Below, piece after piece: positions 52,699 to 60,918 of a stretch of DNA of 64,000 nucleotides. The position numbers were made by a program, and so were the translations under genes. The stretch comes from CALMFG01 sp963666035 (GTDB lineage Bacteria > Bacillota > Clostridia > Christensenellales > CALMFG01). Under the pieces are notes generated by a model. The model was given only the letters and a program-made list of their open reading frames with translations. It ran no database searches and was not told the DNA's origin. Position 1 is the first letter of the stretch. The number at the start of each line of letters is the position of its first letter. Where the stretch lies: assembly GCA_963666035.2 (NCBI GenBank), contig CAXXJI010000011.1, forward strand, positions 1 to 64,000, read 5' to 3'.

Positions 52699-54120
52699 AT
52701 GAACGGATGGCATTTTGTTCTACAATTCTTGTTTATCGGTGCGTTCATCGGCCTTGCGCTGGTGCTCAAGCTGAACATCAAGGGACTTTCAAAGCATCTG
52801 ATCCCCACCTGCATGATTGCGGGCGTATTGGCTTTTATGTTTGGATCCGAAGGCATAGGGGCGCTGATTTCATTGATTACAGGCGCACCGACAAAAATCT
52901 ATGTCCCATTTGACCGGGAACTGCTGTTTACGGCGGTTACGCATCTGATGAGCATCGGGTTTATCGCGCTGGCGCTGAAAGACAGAGAAGGCAAAAACAA
53001 TCGTGCCGTGGTCAAAACCGGATTCGCGATCGTCAATGTCTATCTTTGGCAGGCGATTGTCGGTTTCGGCGTCACTTTACTGTTATACTATTTTATCTTC
53101 CCGGATATCTCGCCGATCCTAGGCCTGCTTCTGCCGCTTTCGTTTGCACAAGGCCCGGGACAAGCGACGTCCATCGGAACGCAGTGGAGCAATAACGGTG
53201 TTCTGCCGGACGGTGCAAACATCGGCGCCATGCTGGCGACCATCGGGTTCGTCTGGGCGATCATCGGCGGAATTATCCTGATGAATATCATGGTGAGAAA
53301 AAGCGGGTTTAAAGTGAATGGCGGAACCAGCACGGTCAAGGATATTGATTATGACAAGGCCACGCGCCATACCAGCACCATTCCCAAAACCGCGTTTATC
53401 GACGATATGACCATCCAGGTGATTTTGATTGGGTTTGTCTATCTCTTAACTTACGGTGTGATCGAGCTTTCCGCCATCCTGCTGGCGCCGCTCGGCACGT
53501 TCGGAGAAACGCTGACCGGATTATTCCGCGGATTTGCGTTCCTGTTTGGTACCATCATCGCAGTGGGGGTAAAGGTTGTGTTTAAGGGTTTAAGACACAA
53601 GGGTGTGATGAAAGTCAACTTTGTGGATAATTATTTAATGCAGAAGATTTCCGCGGTCGCATTTGACTTTATGATTACAGCCTCTATTGCGGCGCTTTCT
53701 TTCCAGAGCCTTGGCAATTATGGCTGGTCCATCTTGATTCTAACGACCATCGGCGGATTTTTCACGATACTCTATACAGTCCTGATCTCCAAGTTTATCT
53801 ACCGCGAAGAATTGCTGGAAAACACGCTGGCGCTGTTTGGTATGTGGACAGGCACCGTTACCACTGGGGTTGCACTGCTCAAGGAAGTGGATCCCAAAGG
53901 CAAAACCAGTGTGACGGACAATCTGGTCTTAGGGTCGGGTATCGCGGCGCCGCTGGGGTTCCCGCTGATGATGATTTTGGCCATTCCGGTCACAGCGGTT
54001 TTGGAAAACCGGCCGAATTTGTTTATCATCACCTTTGTGTTATTCTTTGCATATTCTGCGGTGATGATGGTGATGATGTGGCTGTTAAATCGAAAAGACA
54101 AAAAAGAAGCTGCAAAGTAA
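52699..54120 (+). CDS. GltS-like sodium:glutamate symporter
   Basis: A 473-residue polytopic membrane protein resembling the ESS/GltS family, which imports glutamate with sodium. The family block is LLPLSFAQGPGQATSIGTQW (about 143-162), with a related second-half block LVLGSGIAAPLGFPLMMI. About eleven membrane helices are visible. ATG at 52699 is eight bases after GGAGG; an ATG at 52684 sits at that site. It follows the acyltransferase gene by 24 bases and may share its transcript. A terminator follows. Substrate is by family analogy. Confidence 0.85.
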   Translation: MNGWHFVLQFLFIGAFIGLALVLKLNIKGLSKHLIPTCMIAGVLAFMFGSEGIGALISLITGAPTKIYVPFDRELLFTAVTHLMSIGFIALALKDREGKNNRAVVKTGFAIVNVYLWQAIVGFGVTLLLYYFIFPDISPILGLLLPLSFAQGPGQATSIGTQWSNNGVLPDGANIGAMLATIGFVWAIIGGIILMNIMVRKSGFKVNGGTSTVKDIDYDKATRHTSTIPKTAFIDDMTIQVILIGFVYLLTYGVIELSAILLAPLGTFGETLTGLFRGFAFLFGTIIAVGVKVVFKGLRHKGVMKVNFVDNYLMQKISAVAFDFMITASIAALSFQSLGNYGWSILILTTIGGFFTILYTVLISKFIYREELLENTLALFGMWTGTVTTGVALLKEVDPKGKTSVTDNLVLGSGIAAPLGFPLMMILAIPVTAVLENRPNLFIITFVLFFAYSAVMMVMMWLLNRKDKKEAAK

Positions 54121-54152
54121 TAACTGTTTCAGCTTAATAAAGAGACTATTAG

Positions 54153-54186
54153 CTGCCGGTAAAACCCCCGGCAGTTTTTCTTTTTT
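54153..54186 (+). terminator. terminator after the symporter gene
   Basis: Stem CTGCCGG/CCGGCAG (54153-54159 with 54168-54174) followed by TTTTTCTTTTTT. Confidence 0.88.
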
Positions 54187-54260
54187 ACGGCCAAAGCCTT
54201 TTATTTTGGGATATTTTGGCGTATAATTAGCTTTAGAAGTTATAAAAATGGAGGTGCATT

Positions 54261-54446
54261 ATGGGCACAAGACCATCAAGAATTGTATTTCTGTTATCGT
54301 TTATTATTGGTGTATACGCGATTTTGAATGAATACATCAAAGGGATCAATTGGGACTTTCTGACTACGATCGGACTGAACAACTGGATTTTGCTGATGAT
54401 TGCATTCGGCCTGCTTCTGGCTGGAGTTATCTTCAAAAAACTCTAA
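54261..54446 (+). CDS. small two-helix membrane protein
   Basis: A 61-residue protein with two hydrophobic helices (about 8-24 and 40-58) joined by a short loop (KGINWDFLTTIGLNN). I do not recognise a family. It has a TATAAT box about 40 bases upstream, GGAGGTG seven bases before the ATG, and its own strong terminator, so it is almost certainly expressed as a single gene. Function unknown. Confidence 0.7.
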   Translation: MGTRPSRIVFLLSFIIGVYAILNEYIKGINWDFLTTIGLNNWILLMIAFGLLLAGVIFKKL

Positions 54447-54458
54447 ACTGAAATAAAC

Positions 54459-54495
54459 AAAAAGTCTTCCAGCTTTGGTGCTGGAAGACTTTTTT
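54459..54495. terminator. bidirectional terminator
   Basis: Perfect 13-bp stem AAAGTCTTCCAGC/GCTGGAAGACTTT (54461-54473 with 54480-54492) and TTTTTT, between the small gene and the convergent HD-GYP gene. Confidence 0.92.
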
Positions 54496-54516
54496 GCTTC
54501 CCCCGTATTTATGATG

Positions 54517-56478
54517 CTAGGATGCATTATATTTCTTATAAATGCTGTCAAAATTCTTGATGAACGTATCACAGATTTCGGGATCAAACTGACTGCCTGA
54601 ATTTTCCCGAATATACTCCAGCGCATCGGGAACCGAAATTGCTTTTCGGTATGGTCGGTCGTGTGTCAGCGCATCAAACACATCAGCTACCGAAAGAATT
54701 CTGGAAGGCAGAGGAATATTATTCTGCGAAAGTCCGTAAGGGTAACCGCTACCATCCCACTTTTCATGGTGGTGATAGATGTATTTTGAGATATCGGTTA
54801 AATTCGGGCTTTCCTTAAATGTTTCATATCCAAATACGGTGTGCCGCTTGATGATCTCAAACTCCTCGTCAGTCAGCTTACCGCCCTTGTCGAGGATATC
54901 GTCTGAGATCAAAATTTTGCCGATATCATGCACCAAGCCGGCCCAGTAGATGGTTTCCGCCTCCTTGTGGTTAAAATCCATACACAGGGCTATTTCACGG
55001 GATAAATTGGCCACGCCGGTGGAATGATCCTTGGTGTAGGCATTATGCAAAGATAGGATCTTAAGTGAGGACATAATAATATCTTTGTAGGTGTCTTCCC
55101 GTTCTTCGGCCAGGTGCAAATAGTTATAAAACGCCACCGAAATGTCTTTTAGGAATCCGGCGAGCTTTAAACTCTGGGTGGAAAAGTGTATATGGTTTGC
55201 GGCGTCAATCCCCAAAACCATACCTGCGACAATCTCTTCTTCATACTCGCAAAGAATCAGCATTGATTCGTAAGAACCTTTCAGGTTCTCGCGAATCTTA
55301 AAATAATCCGAGCCGTTGACATGCGCCAAAAGATGCGCTTTGATGTTATCGGTAATCACCACTTCGTCTTTCTTGGACAGGGTGAACAGGCTGATCTTGG
55401 TGCCAACGATTAGATCGTCATGACCGTGTTGAGAGATAATCACCTTGCTGCCATGCTGAAACCGAAATGCAAATCCATGATCTGCTTCGGGGATGATATT
55501 AATCGCCGCCCGCAGCAGGTTGGAAAGGAAGTTGGCCGGATCGACTTTCTCGGCTTTTCCAATGTCCGAGGCCAGCTGCAGCACATGGTTGATGTCCTCT
55601 TCATGACGTTTTAATGCGGTGTTAGTTTCCATCAGACTTTTGGCTGTGGATTCGGATTTGTTAAAGTAATACTGAAGCGCAAACCCGAAAGCAAAAAATG
55701 ACGCGATGAAAAGGCTCCGTGTGAAGATTTGGCTGAATTCAAAGTTCAGTAAGTTTTCCATTATGGTGTTGTATTGTGTAGCGTTGAAATAGGTGGCGCC
55801 GACCGCCTGAATGAAGATGACAACCAGACTGAAAAACATAGAGATATGAATGATATTTTTGCCGTGACTGTTTTGCCAAACCATCGAGGCGCCTTCTTCT
55901 TTTTGAAAAAGGCGCAACACGACACGAATCACAAACATCAGAAGGTATCCGATGATAATTCTGGAGGCAATGGTGAAAAACAGCCATTCGGTGGAGACGG
56001 GAACCAGACGGGACGTGCTCAGCCACGGCGGCTGCCCGATGCTGACAAGCCGCGGGAAAGCGACAAAGTATCCAGTTTCGAAAACAGCACGGTAAGCGAG
56101 TTCGACCGAATAAAGACTTTGATACCACTTTTTAGATTCCGGGTTTTTCTTGCGAAGATCCGAAAAAACACCGTGCCAGATGATCCAGGAAACAAACATA
56201 AAAGCGGAATAAAGAAGTCCCCATCCCTGATCCAGACGTGCAAACCAAAGGCTTTGAACGCCGCCGAACATCGCGGCCAGCAAACCATAGCGCCAACCCC
56301 AAACGATTGCGATAAACACAGGCAAAGCCAGACCGGCGAGCAGCGAGACAGCATAACTGGATGAAAGCTGGATATGGATAGGCAGAAGACTGGCTAAATA
56401 GCTGAGAATGCCAACCGCAATAGACAAAATAACTTTCTTATCAATGGGTTTTTCAAAGCTGTTTTTAGAAAAGGACAT
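54517..56478 (-). CDS. membrane HD-GYP protein (probable cyclic-di-GMP phosphodiesterase)
   Basis: 653 residues. The N-terminal 290 hold about eight membrane helices (VILSIAVGILSYLASLLPIH onward), then a short coiled coil, a GAF-like sensing domain (about 310-460) and a C-terminal HD-GYP domain with HSTGVANLSREIA, WAGLVHDIGKILISD, YHHHEKWDGSGYPYGL and VADVFDALTHDRPYR. HD-GYP domains hydrolyse cyclic-di-GMP. ATG at 56478 is six bases after GGGGAG; the longer reading from 56523 has no ribosome site. Its leader of about 115 bases contains two inverted repeats. Confidence 0.92.
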   Translation of the reverse strand: MSFSKNSFEKPIDKKVILSIAVGILSYLASLLPIHIQLSSSYAVSLLAGLALPVFIAIVWGWRYGLLAAMFGGVQSLWFARLDQGWGLLYSAFMFVSWIIWHGVFSDLRKKNPESKKWYQSLYSVELAYRAVFETGYFVAFPRLVSIGQPPWLSTSRLVPVSTEWLFFTIASRIIIGYLLMFVIRVVLRLFQKEEGASMVWQNSHGKNIIHISMFFSLVVIFIQAVGATYFNATQYNTIMENLLNFEFSQIFTRSLFIASFFAFGFALQYYFNKSESTAKSLMETNTALKRHEEDINHVLQLASDIGKAEKVDPANFLSNLLRAAINIIPEADHGFAFRFQHGSKVIISQHGHDDLIVGTKISLFTLSKKDEVVITDNIKAHLLAHVNGSDYFKIRENLKGSYESMLILCEYEEEIVAGMVLGIDAANHIHFSTQSLKLAGFLKDISVAFYNYLHLAEEREDTYKDIIMSSLKILSLHNAYTKDHSTGVANLSREIALCMDFNHKEAETIYWAGLVHDIGKILISDDILDKGGKLTDEEFEIIKRHTVFGYETFKESPNLTDISKYIYHHHEKWDGSGYPYGLSQNNIPLPSRILSVADVFDALTHDRPYRKAISVPDALEYIRENSGSQFDPEICDTFIKNFDSIYKKYNAS

Positions 56479-56600
56479 AAAAAACTCCCCAAAACAAATC
56501 ATGATTGTAATTCTTAAAAACATATGTTAAGAATTCAATTTGGATTGTCTGTATTCCTTAAGCGACAATCACATAAACAAACGGGGAGTTGTTTAATAAA

Positions 56601-56629
56601 ATTATACTGGAATATGTCCCAAAAATCAA
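56601..56629 (-). promoter_or_regulatory. sigma-A promoter of the HD-GYP gene
   Basis: Minus strand TTGATT (56629-56624), 17-base spacer, perfect TATAAT (56606-56601). Confidence 0.75.
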
Positions 56630-56779
56630 TTATAAACGCATGAGAAAATTAAAGTAAATTATGTTATGGCCGGCACAGCATAAAGTAATAAAAACGGCCA
56701 TTTTATAAGTGGTTTGAGCGTCGATTTACGGTGGTCCATGAACAGAGAGAGAAGTTTCTATTAACAAATTCAGCGGATA

Positions 56780-56808
56780 TTGTTTCTTGTTTTTCTATGA
56801 AGTATGAT
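56780..56808 (+). promoter_or_regulatory. sigma-A promoter of the FMN-binding gene
   Basis: TTGTTT (56780-56785), 17-base spacer, TATGAT (56803-56808). Confidence 0.6.
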
Positions 56809-56840
56809 TTTAAGAAAAGCCAATAAGGAAAAAAATATAT

Positions 56841-57494
56841 ATGACAAATCAATATGGACGTGGTGTCCGTTATAATCGATATGGACTGCCTAAAAAGCAG
56901 TCGCCGAACAATTCACCGCGCTGGCCTGCGATCATACTCGCCGTTTCGGCAGTGATGCTGGTCGCCGCAATGGTACTGGCGGCGGTCACATTTAATCATA
57001 CCCGGCAGGGAAGTGCAAATTCAGCCGCGATGCCCACACCGACACCGCAGGTGGTCACGGTGGATAATTCAGCCGAAATGTCTGGCCAGATGCAGGCGCT
57101 GATCGACGAGGCACTGGCGGGGAGCATATCGCAGGAGACGGTAGCAGGTCTGATAGACAGTGGCGTATCCGAAGCATCCATTAACGCGCTGTCCGCAATG
57201 ATTCAAAACGGCTCGGAAAGCGGCGCATACAAAGACGGCGTTTATCAGGGCACAGGGCAGGGGGAGAACGGTACCATCAAGGCTGAGGTCACCATCAAGG
57301 ATGGCCGGATATTCTATATCGCGGTCATCTCCCATTCGGAAAAAGGTGCGGTGACCAAAGATGTGTTTGAGCCGATTGCCATCACTGTAATGGAAAACCA
57401 ATCCGCTGACGGTGTGGATGCGATCTCCGGGGCGACCGTGGTATCCACCGGCTATATCGAGGCGATTACCGAGGCGCTGGGGAAAGCGAAGTAA
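56841..57494 (+). CDS. membrane-anchored FMN-binding domain protein
   Basis: 217 residues: basic cytoplasmic N-terminus, transmembrane helix at about 29-50, a Ser/Thr/Pro linker, a helical stretch (about 80-122), and an FMN_bind domain (YKDGVYQGTGQGENGTIKAE to the end). The motif DAISGATVVSTGY contains the SGAT threonine to which ApbE-type enzymes link FMN covalently, so it is probably an extracytoplasmic flavoprotein in electron transfer. No apbE or other redox partner is adjacent. AAGGAAAAAA precedes the ATG. Confidence 0.87.
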   Translation: MTNQYGRGVRYNRYGLPKKQSPNNSPRWPAIILAVSAVMLVAAMVLAAVTFNHTRQGSANSAAMPTPTPQVVTVDNSAEMSGQMQALIDEALAGSISQETVAGLIDSGVSEASINALSAMIQNGSESGAYKDGVYQGTGQGENGTIKAEVTIKDGRIFYIAVISHSEKGAVTKDVFEPIAITVMENQSADGVDAISGATVVSTGYIEAITEALGKAK

Positions 57495-57507
57495 CTGGGG
57501 TGCCGTT

Positions 57508-57536
57508 TTGCTTGAGGTTGCATTTAATGGTATAAT
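57508..57536 (+). promoter_or_regulatory. promoter of the small AT-rich gene
   Basis: TTGCTT (57508-57513), 17-base spacer, extended TGGTATAAT ending at 57536. Confidence 0.65.
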
Positions 57537-57629
57537 AATATTATATAGAAAAAATGATATAATATACCAGCAAATCCTCGAAAGTCTTTACCTGTAGAAT
57601 CTGGTTAAAAATCAGAAAGAAGGTAAAGA

Positions 57630-57812
57630 ATGTATTTGATTAACAGGGAAACCGATGGCGATGGATATTTTCATGTGCATAAAGATTCGTGTCCAATAAA
57701 ACCAAAATCAAATTTTGAGTATTTGAAAGCAACTAATATCTATGATGCAATTGAAGAAGCGAAAAGAATACTTGGGAAAAGCAATGTCCGAGCATGCTCA
57801 GTATGTAATTAA
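57630..57812 (+). CDS. small soluble protein with His/Cys motif, unknown
   Basis: A 60-residue protein starting MYLINRETDGDGYFHVHKDS with HVHKDSCP near residue 15-22 and a C-terminal RACSVCN; the His and Cys residues could bind metal. I do not recognise a named family. AGAAGG is seven bases before the ATG, a promoter lies upstream and a 20-base palindrome follows. Base composition is clearly more AT-rich than the flanking genes, which hints at transfer. Function unknown. Confidence 0.6.
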   Translation: MYLINRETDGDGYFHVHKDSCPIKPKSNFEYLKATNIYDAIEEAKRILGKSNVRACSVCN

Positions 57813-57820
57813 CAAAGTGA

Positions 57821-57845
57821 GACCACTCATATGAGTGGTCTTCTT
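57821..57845 (+). terminator. palindromic hairpin after the small gene
   Basis: GACCACTCATATGAGTGGTC is a perfect palindrome followed by TTCTT; a weak terminator or a protein-binding site. Confidence 0.5.
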
Positions 57846-57880
57846 GGTAGCAAGTTATATAATCAGAACTTAAATCAGAC

Positions 57881-58147
57881 TTGTCCTGCGCGTGTAGCTT
57901 AGATGAAGAGCAAGGAGCAATTTTTTTGCAGGGGCGAATAGAACTGATGGTTCATGAGCATCTGCAAATAAAAGAAGCGACACAGCTATTCGCTAAGCTG
58001 TGCCGCAGGTGGCAGCTTAAACTAGGATTTCATCCTTCGCTTTCGCTCGTCTGCCGCGCTTCGCGCCGCTGGGCTGAAAACGCCATCCCATGACGTTTTC
58101 TTAACGCTCCAGCGCCTTCTTAAGGTTCAAATCCTACTCATCGCACG
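57881..58147 (+). other. tRNA-like ends around a structured insert, origin unclear
   Basis: The left end resembles the 5' half of a tRNA (GTAGCTTAGATGAAGAGC, a D-arm), and the right end resembles a T-arm and 3' acceptor (GGTTCAAATCCTAC then TCATCGCAC), but the pairing is imperfect and no anticodon arm is present. Between them lie a 7-bp hairpin CACAGCT/AGCTGTG (near 57978-58003) and a GC-rich stretch. No protein is convincing. It may be a decayed tRNA gene or an integration scar. Confidence 0.3.
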
Positions 58148-58150
58148 AAA

Positions 58151-58187
58151 ACAAAAAGCCCGTACCGATGGTACGAACTTTTTGTCT
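58151..58187 (-). terminator. terminator of the tRNA-6S-tRNA transcript
   Basis: Hairpin CGTACC/GGTACG with outer AAAAAG/CTTTTT pairing; read leftward it lies directly after the tRNA-Gln CCA and ends in TTTTTGTTTT. Confidence 0.75.
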
Positions 58188-58261
58188 TGGCAGCGGAACT
58201 AGGATTTGAACCTAGACGAAACGAGTCAGAGTCGTTTGTGCTACCGTTACACTATTCCGCT
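58188..58261 (-). tRNA. tRNA-Gln (anticodon CTG)
   Basis: Cloverleaf on the minus strand: acceptor AGCGGAA/TTCCGCT, anticodon arm AACGA/TCGTT with loop CTCTGAC (anticodon CTG), T-arm CTAGG-TTCAAAT-CCTAG, discriminator G and an encoded CCA. Confidence 0.93.
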
Positions 58262-58270
58262 AAAACATTT

Positions 58271-58452
58271 ATATCCCGTATGTGCCGTCTGCCTCTTTTT
58301 AATTAACCCGCATAAATGCAGGTGGGTGCAATGCCATAAACCGCTGTCTTCCTCTCGGTGGTGCAGGCCTGACATTAGCTTAAAAAATGGACGCTTGCTC
58401 CCGTATAAGTAATGTGAGTTTAAAAATAACGCATAACGCACACCACAGGATT
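58271..58452 (-). ncRNA. probable 6S RNA
   Basis: About 180 bases between two tRNA genes on the minus strand with no reading frame. The ends pair in a long helix (ATCCTGTG, bulged G, TGTGC with GCACATACGGGAT), leaving a rod with an open centre. Internal stretches such as ACATTACTTATACGGGAGC resemble the central-bubble region I recall from Firmicutes 6S RNA, which binds and traps sigma-A RNA polymerase. Assignment is by pattern and needs a covariance-model search. Confidence 0.6.
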
Positions 58453-58466
58453 AAACTGATAACGAC

Positions 58467-58543
<77 letters not shown>

Positions 58544-58565
58544 TTGTGTTTTGTCAGCAAGTACT

Positions 58566-58593
58566 ATTATACACATTTTTTTTGGATAATCAA
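58566..58593 (-). promoter_or_regulatory. sigma-A promoter of the tRNA-Val operon
   Basis: Minus strand TTGATT (58593-58588), 16-base spacer, TATAAT (58571-58566), 22 bases before tRNA-Val. Confidence 0.7.
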
Positions 58594-58626
58594 CACCCAA
58601 AATATTTTAACTTTTTTCGGCATCGG

Positions 58627-58655
58627 TTGAATAAAATGAGCAAAAGCTATATAAT
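58627..58655 (+). promoter_or_regulatory. sigma-A promoter of the TAXI lipoprotein gene
   Basis: TTGAAT (58627-58632), 17-base spacer, TATAAT (58650-58655). Confidence 0.75.
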
Positions 58656-58724
58656 GGCGTTGCTTTTAAGAAGGGGCGGAACATCTAGGGGTCGCGATTG
58701 AAAAAACGGCCGTGAGAGGATTAA

Positions 58725-59978
58725 ATGAAAAAAATATCGGTTTTATCACTTGCCATTGGTTTGATATATATACTGTCCGCATGCGCTTCCAGCGAGGTGG
58801 TCACCATTACATCGGGGGGAACCGGCGGCACATCATATACTGTCGGCCAATCTATTGAAGACGTGTTGAACGAGGCGATACCGGACGTGCTGATTAAAGC
58901 CGAAGCGGGATACGGCGATTATGCCGGATGCGTGGCGGTGGAAAAAGGAAAGGCGGATATCGCCATCGTGCAGTCGGATGTGGCGTATCTGGCCTATAAC
59001 GGGTTGGATGATTTTGACGAACAGGCTTGCGGTGATATTAGGGGGATTGCGTCGCTGTATCCTTCCGCGCTGCAACTGATTACCATCACAGGATCGGGCA
59101 TCGAAAGCATCGCGGACTTGGCGGGCAAACGTGTCTCGCTGGGCGAACTTGCCAGCCGAAGCTACCAAAATGTGCTGCATGTTTTGGAAACCAATCAGGT
59201 CACGGTCGGCCAGCTGACGCCATATTATTATTCTTTGGACGCGGCGGTTTTGGCGTTGGAAAACGATGAGTTGGACGCGGTGTTTTTCACAGGCGGCTAT
59301 CCCAACAGCTTGATTACTTCTTTGACCCAAACCAAAAATATCCGTGTGATACCGACGGTTCGTCAGCCCGAGACGGTGCAGTTAATCGCCGCTTTGGAAG
59401 CGGAAATCTATTCGATCGAAGACCTGCCCGGCAAAATTGTCAGTATGGGCGAGGAAGGCGCGGTCATCTATGATGATGTGGTCAGTTTGATTGAAGCCTA
59501 CGGGGTGGACCCGGCTCGGCTGGACCAGACCTATATGACATTTGCTGAAGGTATCGCCGCACTGAAAGCGGGCACGGTGGACGCTGTATTTGTATCGTCC
59601 AACAATCCGGACTATGATTTCGATGAAATCGCGGAAAACGAGGATATTGCTTCCGTACCCATCGATTATACGGTGCTTGGCGATATCGATGATTTGCCGT
59701 ACTACAGCCAAGCTTTGATGCCCGCAAACACCTACCAGAGCATGGACAACAGCGTTGCGGCGATCGCGACCCGTGCGCTATTGGTTTGCAGTGCGGATAT
59801 GGATGAGGAAATGGTCTATCAGCTGACCCGGCAGTTCTGGGAGAATGCCGCAGAGATACAAAATGACAGTGGTATCCGCTATGATTTGCTTTTTGAAAAC
59901 GCGCTGGACGGGATGAGTGTTCCCATGCATCCCGGTGCACAAAAATATTATGACGAGATGGCGCAAAACAAGCCATAG
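58725..59978 (+). CDS. TAXI-family binding lipoprotein with internal duplication
   Basis: A 417-residue lipoprotein: signal peptide with lipobox LSAC (Cys20), then a TAXI-type TRAP solute-binding fold (VVTITSGGTGGTSYTVGQSI, KGKADIAIVQSDVAY). A segment of about 90 residues is repeated: 124-212 (IESIADLAGKRVSLGE, Y-rich middle, DELDAVFFTGG) and 226-314 (IYSIEDLPGKIVSMGE, TVDAVFVSSNN). Typical members are about 320 residues, so the extra length equals one repeat. No TRAP permease gene is nearby. It could bind two ligands or have a widened cleft. Upstream promoter is good; the ribosome site (GAGAGG) is adequate. Confidence 0.85.
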   Translation: MKKISVLSLAIGLIYILSACASSEVVTITSGGTGGTSYTVGQSIEDVLNEAIPDVLIKAEAGYGDYAGCVAVEKGKADIAIVQSDVAYLAYNGLDDFDEQACGDIRGIASLYPSALQLITITGSGIESIADLAGKRVSLGELASRSYQNVLHVLETNQVTVGQLTPYYYSLDAAVLALENDELDAVFFTGGYPNSLITSLTQTKNIRVIPTVRQPETVQLIAALEAEIYSIEDLPGKIVSMGEEGAVIYDDVVSLIEAYGVDPARLDQTYMTFAEGIAALKAGTVDAVFVSSNNPDYDFDEIAENEDIASVPIDYTVLGDIDDLPYYSQALMPANTYQSMDNSVAAIATRALLVCSADMDEEMVYQLTRQFWENAAEIQNDSGIRYDLLFENALDGMSVPMHPGAQKYYDEMAQNKP

Positions 59979-59980
59979 TA

Positions 59981-59989
59981 TGCTATAAT
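59981..59989 (+). promoter_or_regulatory. extended -10 promoter of the yicC operon
   Basis: TGCTATAAT 44 bases before the yicC ATG, no clear -35. Confidence 0.55.
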
Positions 59990-60032
59990 TAACAATTGAA
60001 AAATATTTTTTGACATAAAAGGGAGAAAAACG

Positions 60033-60908
60033 ATGCAGAGCATGACGGGATTTGGCAGAGCCGAGATCACAGCGGAGGGCCGGACACTATCCGTAGAGAT
60101 TAAATCGGTCAATCACCGATATTTGGATATCAATCCGAGGATGCCCCGACTTTTAAGCTTTCTTGAGGATACGGCGCGAAAAACCATCAAAGCCCGACTG
60201 TCACGCGGACGAATCGACGTTTTTTTTAATTATCAGATTTCCCGAGATGACACGAAACAGGTGGAGGTCAATATGCCGGTGGTGCGGGCTTATCTTGAAG
60301 CGGCCAGTACCATACACGGTGACACCGGAATAGAGAACGATATCACGGTTGCCAAACTGCTGACGCTGCCCGAAACGATTAAAGTGCAGGATGCGGGCGA
60401 GGATGAGGAGGCGCTGACGGCGCTTCTAACCGATACGCTGAACGCGGCGCTGGATATGCTGACCAGCGCACGCCAGAAGGAAGGCGAAAGCCTGAAAATG
60501 GATATTGCTGATCGATTGACGATATTGGAGGACTTAACGCAGCGCATCGAAGCCAAAGAGGATACGGTGGTGGCGGAATATAAGGAGAAGCTGAAATCCA
60601 GGCTGGCTGAGCTGATAGAGGCCACTGAGTTGGATGAGAGCCGGTTTAATACCGAGGTTGCTTTTTTTGCGGACAAGTGCAACATCACCGAGGAAGTGGT
60701 ACGTCTTAAAACGCATCTCGCCGCTTTTAAAGCGGACTTGGCGAAAAAAGGCCAGTTGGGGCGTCAGTTCGATTTTTTAGTACAGGAGATCAACCGCGAG
60801 TTCAACACGATTGGCTCAAAATCTTCAGATATTACGATTACAAATCATGTTCTGGCTGCAAAAGCCGAACTGGAGAAAATCAGAGAGCAAATTCAGAATA
60901 TTGAGTAA
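60033..60908 (+). CDS. YicC/YloC family endoribonuclease
   Basis: A 291-residue YicC-family protein. It starts MQSMTGFGRAE, the family signature, and ends with the DUF1732 block (RQFDFLVQEINREFNTIGSK and ITNHVLAAKAELEKIREQ), which contains the conserved acidic and basic residues of this endoribonuclease. E. coli YicC helps degrade a small RNA. AAGGGAGAAAA precedes the ATG. It heads yicC-remA-gmk-rpoZ-coaBC, an order shared with Bacillus. Confidence 0.95.
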   Translation: MQSMTGFGRAEITAEGRTLSVEIKSVNHRYLDINPRMPRLLSFLEDTARKTIKARLSRGRIDVFFNYQISRDDTKQVEVNMPVVRAYLEAASTIHGDTGIENDITVAKLLTLPETIKVQDAGEDEEALTALLTDTLNAALDMLTSARQKEGESLKMDIADRLTILEDLTQRIEAKEDTVVAEYKEKLKSRLAELIEATELDESRFNTEVAFFADKCNITEEVVRLKTHLAAFKADLAKKGQLGRQFDFLVQEINREFNTIGSKSSDITITNHVLAAKAELEKIREQIQNIE

Positions 60909-60918
60909 GGGAGAGTAC

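Larger units (their letters stand above)
56479..56840. other. divergent intergenic region with promoters and inverted repeats
   Basis: Holds the minus-strand promoter and leader of the HD-GYP gene, with two inverted repeats (ATTCTTAA/TTAAGAAT at 56510-56534 and GATTGTC/GACAATC at 56543-56570), and the plus-strand promoter of the FMN-binding gene. Nothing else was recognised. Confidence 0.6.

Noticed and set aside
56479..56600. Cyclic-di-GMP riboswitch before the HD-GYP gene
   Set aside because: The conserved motifs of classes I and II are not visible; only two simple inverted repeats are present.
57881..58093. Open reading frame of 70 codons
   Set aside because: It overlaps tRNA-like and hairpin sequence, has no convincing ribosome site and its translation resembles no protein.
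57881..58147. tmRNA gene
   Set aside because: The 3' end has a T-arm-like sequence but no CCA and no proper acceptor pairing; no tag peptide reading frame was found.
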